From an uncultured Acetobacteraceae bacterium (GTDB lineage: Bacteria; Pseudomonadota; Alphaproteobacteria; Acetobacterales; Acetobacteraceae), in NCBI GenBank assembly GCA_937874445.1, contig CALNAL010000244.1, positions 1 through 8,475 on the forward strand: a stretch of 8,475 nt of DNA. The letters run 5' to 3'. Of the stretch, positions 1 through 5,266 are shown in pieces (positions within the stretch are counted from its first letter, which is position 1; each line of letters starts with the position of its first letter). The notes under the pieces were generated by a model, which was not told where the DNA came from, searched no databases, and saw only the letters and a program-made list of their open reading frames with translations. The position numbers and the translations under genes are program-made.

Positions 1-1
1 C

Positions 2-577
2 CGCGACGCCTCGCGCCTGCTCATCGTCGGTTCCGGCCACATCGCCGGCATGCTGGCGCCGGCCTGGGCCACGGTGCGCCCCATCCGCGAGGTACAGGTC
101 TGGAGCCCCCGCCCGGCCCACGCCGAATCGCTCGCCGCCCGCCTGCGCGACGCCGGATTCGCCGCCGCCGCCGCCGCCGAGCTGGAGCCCGCGGTCCGCG
201 CCGCCGACATCGTCTCCTGCGCCACCCTCGCCGAGGCCCCGCTGGTCCACGGCGACTGGTTGCGCCCCGGCACCCATCTCGACCTGATCGGCTCCTTCCG
301 CCCCACCATGCGCGAGGCCGACGACGCCGCCGTCCGCCGCGCCCGCGTCTGGATCGACTGCCCGGCCGCCCTGGACGAATCCGGCGACCTCATCCAGCCG
401 ATCGCCAGCGGCGCCCTCGCCCGCGCGGCCATCGCCGGCGACCTCGCGGCCCTCTGCCGCGGCACCGTCCCCGGCCGCGCCGACGCGCAGGAGATCACCC
501 TCTTCAAATCGGTCGGGACCGGCCTGGAGGACCTCGCCGCCGCCACCCTCGTCTGGCGCGACGCCGCCCCGGCGTGA
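2..577 (+). CDS. Ornithine cyclodeaminase / mu-crystallin family protein (5' end outside window)
   Basis: This is the C-terminal part, about 191 residues, of an NAD(P)-binding protein of the ornithine cyclodeaminase/mu-crystallin superfamily; full members are about 310-330 residues. The open frame runs back to the left edge, so the ATG at position 50 is internal and the true start lies upstream. It opens with the Rossmann strand and glycine loop LLIVGSGHIAG (GxGxxA), then VQVWSPR at the second strand, where NAD(P) specificity is usually set. Later family landmarks are DLIGSF, RPTMREADD, LIQPIASGAL, AGDLAALCRG and ITLFKSVGTGLEDLAAA. The family includes ornithine cyclodeaminase, alanine dehydrogenase, ketimine reductase and opine-related enzymes, and the substrate cannot be read from this fragment. 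The catalytic N-terminal half is not visible. The stop is 13 nt from the end of the convergent LysR gene. Family assignment is firm; the exact reaction is unknown. Confidence 0.9.
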   Translation, partial: RDASRLLIVGSGHIAGMLAPAWATVRPIREVQVWSPRPAHAESLAARLRDAGFAAAAAAELEPAVRAADIVSCATLAEAPLVHGDWLRPGTHLDLIGSFRPTMREADDAAVRRARVWIDCPAALDESGDLIQPIASGALARAAIAGDLAALCRGTVPGRADAQEITLFKSVGTGLEDLAAATLVWRDAAPA

Positions 578-590
578 GTGGAGGCGCCCC

Positions 591-1493
591 TCAGAACTGC
601 CCCGCGATATTCCGCCTGAGGATCCCGAAGACGATCTTCCCGGCGGGGGTGAGCGGGCGGCCGTCGGCGCAGCCGATGACGAGAGGGCGCTGGATCTGCG
701 GCGCGACGATCCGGGCCGCCTGGAGCGTGCCCGCCCGCCGCTCCTCCCGGACGGCATGCGCGCCCTGGATGGCGTAGAGGCCCGAGCGCATCACCAGATG
801 CTTCTGGACCTGGATGGAATCGCACTCGGCGGCCACGACGATCCGGACGCCCTTCTTGCCGGCGAGGTGCCCGAGCATGTCGCGCCAGGCGCTCGGGGCG
901 CTGCCGAGAACGAGGGGGAGCCCATTCAGCACTCGAAACGGAACGGTTTCCTGCCCGGTCACCCCATCGCCGGGGGGGCCGACCAGCACCGAATGGTGGA
1001 TCCCCAGGACGGTGTCGTTGTGCCGGCCCTCCGCGGTGTTGCGCAGCAGGATGCCGATGTCGATCGACCCCGCGTCGAGCCACAGCGACACCTGCCGGGC
1101 GATGCCGAGCGACAGGCGCAGCTGGATCTGCGGATAGCCGCGGGCGACCTCGTCATAGAGGCTCCCCGACAGGCGCGGATCCAGCGATTCGAGGATGCCG
1201 ACCCGGACCAGTCCGGAGGGGGTATCCACGGCGCTGCGGACATCGCGGGCGATGCGCGTCCCGTCATCGAGCCAGGCGACAACGCGGGGATAGACGCGCA
1301 TCCCCGCCTCGTTGAGGCGGACCCCCCGCCCCGTCCGATCGAACAGATACCCCCCGCAGATCCGCTCGATCGCCGCCAGCTGCCGGCTGACCACGGACTG
1401 GGAGACGCCGCGGGAGGCGGCCACCTCGGTCAGGCTGCCGTGGTGGGCGATCTGCACGAACAGCCGCCAGAGATCGATGTTCATCTCGTTCAT
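591..1493 (-). CDS. LysR-type transcriptional regulator
   Basis: A 300-residue LysR-type regulator, the usual length for the family. Residues about 6-65 form the winged helix-turn-helix: the segment GSLTEVAASRGVSQSVVSRQ contains helix 2 and the recognition helix, followed by LFDRTGRGVRLNEAG, the typical wing and linker start. A linker helix leads to the periplasmic-binding-protein-like effector domain from about residue 93 (SGLVRVGILE) to the end. I chose the ATG at 1493 because GGAGG lies 7-8 nt upstream on the minus strand and the HTH then starts at the normal distance. An in-frame ATG at 1580 would add 29 arginine-rich residues and lacks a ribosome binding site. The gene is divergent from the sulfatase at 1698 with 204 nt between them, the classic arrangement for a LysR protein controlling the neighbouring operon and itself. 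The inducer is unknown; a sulfated or carboxylated substrate of that operon is an inference. Confidence 0.93.
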   Translation of the reverse strand: MNEMNIDLWRLFVQIAHHGSLTEVAASRGVSQSVVSRQLAAIERICGGYLFDRTGRGVRLNEAGMRVYPRVVAWLDDGTRIARDVRSAVDTPSGLVRVGILESLDPRLSGSLYDEVARGYPQIQLRLSLGIARQVSLWLDAGSIDIGILLRNTAEGRHNDTVLGIHHSVLVGPPGDGVTGQETVPFRVLNGLPLVLGSAPSAWRDMLGHLAGKKGVRIVVAAECDSIQVQKHLVMRSGLYAIQGAHAVREERRAGTLQAARIVAPQIQRPLVIGCADGRPLTPAGKIVFGILRRNIAGQF

Positions 1494-1697
1494 CGGTGCC
1501 CCTCCCGGCCTCCCCGCGATCCGGGCGCGGGCCCGGAGCCATGACTCTCGTGCCATGTCAGGAATAGTTTTCTGCGGCATACGACAAAGCTGCGATCCCC
1601 GCTAGCGTACCGTCCAGCGCCCCGGAACCGGCACTCTGCCCGGGGGTGCGGCAACGGCGCGAACGGATGTGCGCGCGGCAGGTCGAGGACCATTCCC
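1494..1697. promoter_or_regulatory. Divergent LysR/sulfatase intergenic region
   Basis: The 204 nt between the divergent LysR and sulfatase starts must carry both promoters and probably the LysR operator. The segment 1558-1592 is visibly less GC-rich than its surroundings and contains a TTTT and an ACAAA run, as expected near promoters. A weak inverted repeat TGAC-N11-GTCA lies at 1542-1560. I found no convincing -35/-10 pair. The call as regulatory rests on gene arrangement more than on motifs. Ribosome binding sites are GGAGG before the LysR ATG (minus strand, about 1500-1505) and GAGGA at 1685-1689 before the sulfatase ATG, with an 8-nt spacer. Confidence 0.5.
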
Positions 1698-3185
1698 ATG
1701 ACGTCTCCGAACGTATTGCTGATTTCCATCGACCAGTGCCCGGCGGCCCTGTTCGGGGCGTCCGGGAGCGGTGAGGTCCTGACCCCGACGATCAACCAGC
1801 TGGCCCGTCTCGGGACGCGATACCGGCGGGCCTATTCGGAGTGTCCCATCTGCATTCCCGCCCGGCGGACCCTGATGACGGGCCTCTCCCCGCGCGGGCA
1901 CGGGGACCGCGTCTTCAAGCCGGCCGAGCCGATGCCCCGGGTGCCGCTGCTCGCCCGCTGCCTGCGCGACGCCGGCTACCAGACCGCGGCCATCGGCAAG
2001 CTGCACGTCTTTCCCCAGCGGGACCGGATCGGCTTCGAGGAGGTCTTTCTCGCCGAGGAGGGGCGCGGGGAACTCGGCGGCACCGACGACTACGAGATGT
2101 ATCTCGCCGACCAGGGCCACGCCGGCGAGCAGTTCCTCCACGGCCTGTGCAACAACGACTACCAGTTCCGCCCGTGGCATCTCGCCGAGCGCCACCACGT
2201 CACCAACTGGACGACCCGGGTGGCCGCGCGTTCCATCAAGCGGCGGGACCCGACGCGCCCCTGCTTCTGGCACGTCTCCTACACCCATCCGCACCCGCCC
2301 CTGGCCCCGCTGCAGGCCTATCTCGACCTCTACCGGGACCGGCCGGTTTCCCCGCCGACCCTGGCCGACTGGTCGCGCGATCCCGATGCACTGCCGCCGG
2401 CGCTGAAGGTGGTGCGCGACTACTGGCCCGAGCGCCACGACCCGAACACCATCGCCGGCATCCGCCGGGCCTTCTACGCGCTGTGCACCCACATCGACCA
2501 CCAGCTGCGGGTGCTCTTCGGCACGCTGCGGGAGGAAAGACTGCTCGACGACACGATCATCGTCTTCCTCTCCGACCACGGGGACATGCTGGGCGAGCAC
2601 GGGCTCTGGGGCAAGCGCCTGCACTACGAATATTCCGCCAACGTTCCGATGATCCTCGTCGGGACGGCCGGCAGCACGCGGATCGGCCAGGGTGTCGTCG
2701 ATTCGCATCCGGTCGGACTCCAGGACGTCATGCCGACGCTGCTCGAACTCTGCGGCCTGCCGATTCCAAAAACCGTCGAGGGCATCTCGCTGCTTTCGCG
2801 CGAGCCCCGGAAGTTCCTGTACGGGGAATGCCGCGAGGGGATCAACGCCTCCCGCATGATGCACGACGGGCGCCACAAGCTGATCTGGTATCCCGCCGGC
2901 AACCGCACCCAGCTCTTCGACCTGGATGCCGATCCCCGCGAATGCCACGACCTGTCCGCCGATCCGGCCCACGCCGAACTCCGCGAGAGGCTGGAGGCGA
3001 TGCTGGTGCGCTGCCTCTACGGCCCCGACCTCGCCTGGGTCCGGGGAGGCCGGCTGGTCGGTTTCGATCCCGGTGCGATCGCCCTTCCGCCCAGCCGGAC
3101 CTTCGGCAACCAGCGCGGATACCACTCCCCCCCGCCCCCGGCCGGCGATCCGGCAAGCAGCGGCAAGGGACCGGGCGGCGCCTGA
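1698..3185 (+). CDS. Type I (formylglycine) sulfatase, predicted cytoplasmic
   Basis: A 495-residue alkaline-phosphatase-superfamily sulfatase predicted to hydrolyse an organic sulfate ester. The signature C-x-P-x-R is at residues 52-56 (CIPARRTLMTG); Cys52 would be converted to the catalytic formylglycine. Metal-site and active-site landmarks are Asp12-Gln13 (LISIDQ), GKLH at 100-103, the THPHPP segment at 196-201, and SDHGDMLGEHG at 292-302 with Lys306. The C-terminal subdomain contains LFDLDADPRECHDLS (406-420), typical of the sulfatase C-terminal region. A proline-rich tail closes the protein (about 464-495). There is no signal peptide or membrane segment, so the enzyme should act in the cytoplasm. 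The start has GAGGA 8 nt upstream. It is first in a likely operon with the MFS transporter and two DUF202 genes, opposite a LysR gene. No formylglycine-generating enzyme gene is in the window. A phosphonate monoester hydrolase activity, known in related proteins with the same motif, cannot be excluded. Confidence 0.92.
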   Translation: MTSPNVLLISIDQCPAALFGASGSGEVLTPTINQLARLGTRYRRAYSECPICIPARRTLMTGLSPRGHGDRVFKPAEPMPRVPLLARCLRDAGYQTAAIGKLHVFPQRDRIGFEEVFLAEEGRGELGGTDDYEMYLADQGHAGEQFLHGLCNNDYQFRPWHLAERHHVTNWTTRVAARSIKRRDPTRPCFWHVSYTHPHPPLAPLQAYLDLYRDRPVSPPTLADWSRDPDALPPALKVVRDYWPERHDPNTIAGIRRAFYALCTHIDHQLRVLFGTLREERLLDDTIIVFLSDHGDMLGEHGLWGKRLHYEYSANVPMILVGTAGSTRIGQGVVDSHPVGLQDVMPTLLELCGLPIPKTVEGISLLSREPRKFLYGECREGINASRMMHDGRHKLIWYPAGNRTQLFDLDADPRECHDLSADPAHAELRERLEAMLVRCLYGPDLAWVRGGRLVGFDPGAIALPPSRTFGNQRGYHSPPPPAGDPASSGKGPGGA

Positions 3186-3236
3186 AGACCGTCCCCGTCA
3201 TTCCGACAAGAATTCAAAAAAACCGGAGAAGCGTCC

Positions 3237-4535
3237 ATGAAACCCGGCTACGTCAAAGGGCTCCGGTGGTGGATGATCGGGCTGGTCACCGCCACCTTCG
3301 TCATCAACTACCTGGACAGAAGCACCCTCTCGGTCGTCATCACCACGCTGAAGTCGGAATTCGGCATCACCACCGCGCAGTATTCCTATGCCGTCTCCGC
3401 CTTCCAGTTCTCCTACATGCTGATGCAGCCCCTGGCCGGCACCCTGATGGACATCATGGGCACGAAGCTGGGCTTCGCGGTGTTTGCCGCCTGCTGGTCG
3501 GTGGCCTGCATGCTGCACGCCCTGTTGACCGGCTGGATCTCGATGGCCTTCTTCCGCAGCCTGCTCGGCCTGTCGGAGGCGGCCGCGTTCCCCGCGGCCA
3601 TCAAGGTGGTGACGGACTGGTTCCCCGACCGGGAGAAATCCGTGGCCACCGGATGGTTCAACTCCGGAACCTCGATCGGCGCGATGATCGCCCCCCCGGT
3701 CGTTGCCTGGTGCGTGCTCAACTATTCCTGGAAATTCGTCTTCCTCGGAGCCGGTGCGGCCGGCCTGCTCTGGGTGGTCCTGTGGGTGATCTTCTATCAC
3801 GATCCGAAATCGCATCCCTGTCTGAGCCCCGCGGAACGCAGCTTCATCCGCAGCGGCCAGACCCACGCCCCCGCCGAGAGAAAGCGGGCCTCGCGCTGGA
3901 CCTTGTTGCGGTCCCGTTATCTCTGGGGGCTGATGGCCGCCCGCTTCTTCGGGGCTCCCGCCTGGGCGACCTTCAGCTTCTGGATCCCGATCTATCTCGC
4001 CACCGTCCGCGACATGAGCCTCAAGGAAATCGCCCTGTTCGCCTGGATGCCCTTCCTGGCCGCGGATCTCGGCAGCATCATCGGCGGCTATCTCTGCCCG
4101 ATCTTCATGCGCCACTTTGGCGTCTCGCTCATCACCTCGCGCAAGCTGGTGGTGGCCACCGGGGCGGTCCTGATGTTCGGCCCCTCGTGCATCGGTCTGG
4201 CGAGCGACAAATATGTCGCCGTCGCGCTGTTCTGCATCGGCGGCTTTGCCCACCAGGTGCTGTCGGGCGCGCTGATCACGCTCGCGGCCGACGTCTTCCC
4301 CCGCAACGAGGCGGCGACGGCCAGCGGTCTGACCGGCTCGGCCGCCTGGCTGGCCCAGGCCCTGTTCTCCCTCGTCATCGGCGCGCTCGCCAGCCGTATC
4401 GGATACGACCCGCTGTTCGTGATGCTGGGATTTTTCGACGTCCTCGCGGCGGCCATTCTCTGGAAGTCGATCCCCTCCGAGATCAAGGGCGCAGAGACGC
4501 CCCGCCAGGCGGAAGAGGCTCCCCCGTGCCGGTAG
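3237..4535 (+). CDS. MFS transporter, anion:cation symporter (ACS) family, sugar-acid transporter-like
   Basis: A 432-residue inner-membrane transporter with the 12-helix MFS layout: two six-helix halves separated by a charged cytoplasmic loop at about 188-222. The N-terminus KGLRWWMIGLVTATFVINYL resembles ExuT/GudP/DgoT-type transporters of hexuronates, glucarate and galactonate. The MFS motif A region is GTLMDIMGTKLG (68-79). WFPDREKSVATGWFNSGTSI (128-147) is the ACS-type segment after TM4. Asp27-Arg28 in TM1 and Arg107 and Glu114 in TM4 match, at constant spacing, residues important for proton coupling and substrate binding in E. coli DgoT; this comparison is from memory. The start at 3237 has GGAGAAG 5 nt upstream and lies 51 nt after the sulfatase stop, so co-transcription is likely. 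The probable role is proton-coupled import of an organic anion, perhaps the sulfatase substrate. The substrate itself is inferred, not shown. Confidence 0.9.
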   Translation: MKPGYVKGLRWWMIGLVTATFVINYLDRSTLSVVITTLKSEFGITTAQYSYAVSAFQFSYMLMQPLAGTLMDIMGTKLGFAVFAACWSVACMLHALLTGWISMAFFRSLLGLSEAAAFPAAIKVVTDWFPDREKSVATGWFNSGTSIGAMIAPPVVAWCVLNYSWKFVFLGAGAAGLLWVVLWVIFYHDPKSHPCLSPAERSFIRSGQTHAPAERKRASRWTLLRSRYLWGLMAARFFGAPAWATFSFWIPIYLATVRDMSLKEIALFAWMPFLAADLGSIIGGYLCPIFMRHFGVSLITSRKLVVATGAVLMFGPSCIGLASDKYVAVALFCIGGFAHQVLSGALITLAADVFPRNEAATASGLTGSAAWLAQALFSLVIGALASRIGYDPLFVMLGFFDVLAAAILWKSIPSEIKGAETPRQAEEAPPCR

Positions 4536-4897
4536 GCCCCGCCCCCCGCGACAGCGGGAAATGGTGGCAGACGGGCCGGCGGCCGGACTACCGCTTCTCG
4601 CTGGCCAACGAGCGGACCTTCCTCGCCTGGATCCGCACGGCCATCGCGCTGATCGCCGGCGCGGTCGGCATCGAGCAGTTCGCCTCGCGCCTGGGAACGC
4701 CGGCCATCCGCACGGGGCTTGCGCTGGCCCTGCTCGCCGCCGGCGGCCTCCTGGCGGCGACCGCCTACCGGCGATGGGCTGCCGTCGAATCCGCCATGCG
4801 TCATGACGCGGAACTGCCGGGGAGCAGCCTGATGCCGGCCCTCGCGGTGGTCATCGCCGTTCTGGCGATCGTGCTGGTCGCCGTGCTGGTGGGCTAG
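4526..4897 (+). CDS. yidH: YidH-like DUF202 inner-membrane protein (GTG start)
   Basis: A 123-residue DUF202 membrane protein. Residues 20-38, PDYRFSLANERTFLAWIRT, are the family signature and match my recollection of E. coli YidH closely. Three hydrophobic helices follow at about 35-53, 62-80 and 103-122. The proposed start is GTG at 4526, preceded by GGAAGAGG (4511-4518) at a 7-nt spacing. It overlaps the transporter stop by 10 nt, which suggests translational coupling. The reading frame stays open far upstream through the transporter and sulfatase, so an automatic caller could wrongly extend the gene; the signature near the N-terminus and the ribosome binding site set the real start. No in-frame ATG is available between 4526 and the signature. 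The function of DUF202 proteins of this type is not established. Position after a sulfatase and a transporter suggests a role linked to that module, which is inference. Confidence 0.88.
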   Translation: MPVGPAPRDSGKWWQTGRRPDYRFSLANERTFLAWIRTAIALIAGAVGIEQFASRLGTPAIRTGLALALLAAGGLLAATAYRRWAAVESAMRHDAELPGSSLMPALAVVIAVLAIVLVAVLVG

Positions 4898-4900
4898 CGG

Positions 4901-5245
4901 ATGGGAGCGGACAGGCCCCCCCGCCGCGATCCCGGCCTGCAGCCGGAGAGAACCTGCCTCGCCGCCTCGCGCGCGGCCCTGGCGGCGCTGGTCGCGGCGC
5001 TTCTGTGCCTGAGGATGTCGGAAGCGACCGGGTTCGCCCTGGCGCTCGCCGCGAGTCTCGCGGCGGGAGGGGCCGGCGCGATCTTCCTGGCGGTCGCGCT
5101 CCGGCTGGCGTCCCGCCCCGCCCACGGCCGCGTCATCGGGGCGCCGTCGCGGCATATCCGCTGGCTGTTCCGCGGGGCGGCCGTGGCAGTCGCCTCGACC
5201 GCCCTGCTGGAGGCCATCAGCATCCTGCTCGGGGAAACCGGATAA
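4901..5245 (+). CDS. yidG: YidG-like DUF202 small membrane protein
   Basis: A 114-residue protein with DPGLQPERTCLAASRAA at residues 10-26, which corresponds to the E. coli YidG start (DPGLQPERT followed by LAWxRT). Three hydrophobic helices are visible at about 22-38, 44-69 and 89-110, with a basic loop (RPAHGRVIGAPSRHIR) between the second and third. The core LAWxRT of DUF202 is changed to LAASRA, so the usual Trp and Thr are missing. The ATG lies 3 nt after the YidH-like stop with only a weak GGTGGG-type site upstream, so translation is probably coupled. The gene ends at a TAA that touches a hairpin at the convergent boundary with otsA. Function is unknown. The assignment rests on the short N-terminal motif, the length, the three-helix pattern and adjacency to the YidH-like gene. 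Confidence 0.8.
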   Translation: MGADRPPRRDPGLQPERTCLAASRAALAALVAALLCLRMSEATGFALALAASLAAGGAGAIFLAVALRLASRPAHGRVIGAPSRHIRWLFRGAAVAVASTALLEAISILLGETG

Positions 5246-5262
5246 GCGGGGCTGCCCCCGCT
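5245..5262. terminator. Compact GC hairpin at convergent gene junction
   Basis: A perfect 7-bp stem, AGCGGGG/CCCCGCT, with a 4-nt loop CTGC. It begins at the last base of the YidG-like stop codon and ends 5 nt before the otsA stop codon. It sits between two convergent genes, the expected place for a bidirectional terminator. It has no T-run on either side, so it is not a canonical intrinsic terminator; it may work with Rho or protect the 3' ends of both transcripts. Confidence 0.5.
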
Positions 5263-5266
5263 CCCG

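Noticed and set aside
575..593. Inverted repeat at the convergent stops of the cyclodeaminase-like and LysR genes
   Set aside because: The outer pairs come mainly from two convergent TGA stops, which are complementary by nature; the inner pairing has mismatches and no T-run.
756..1544. 262-codon open frame on + opposite the LysR gene
   Set aside because: Low-complexity Asp/Gly/Pro/Arg-rich product without motifs, antisense to a LysR protein of standard length with a clear HTH.
1494..1580. Longer LysR start at 1580 adding 29 residues
   Set aside because: No ribosome binding site precedes it, the added sequence is Arg-rich and not typical of the family, and the ATG at 1493 has GGAGG at good spacing.
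1602..3125. 507-codon antisense open frame opposite the sulfatase
   Set aside because: It is a mirror of the high-GC sulfatase codons, has low-complexity Val/Gly/Arg-rich sequence, no family motif and no ribosome binding site, and would cover the divergent promoter region.
1841..4525. A 3-kb open frame on + running through the sulfatase and transporter in another frame
   Set aside because: The product upstream of 4526 is Arg/Pro/Ala/Gly-rich without any recognisable domain, and it lies out of frame with two well-supported genes. High GC removes stop codons from alternative frames. Only the last 124 codons (YidH-like) are real.
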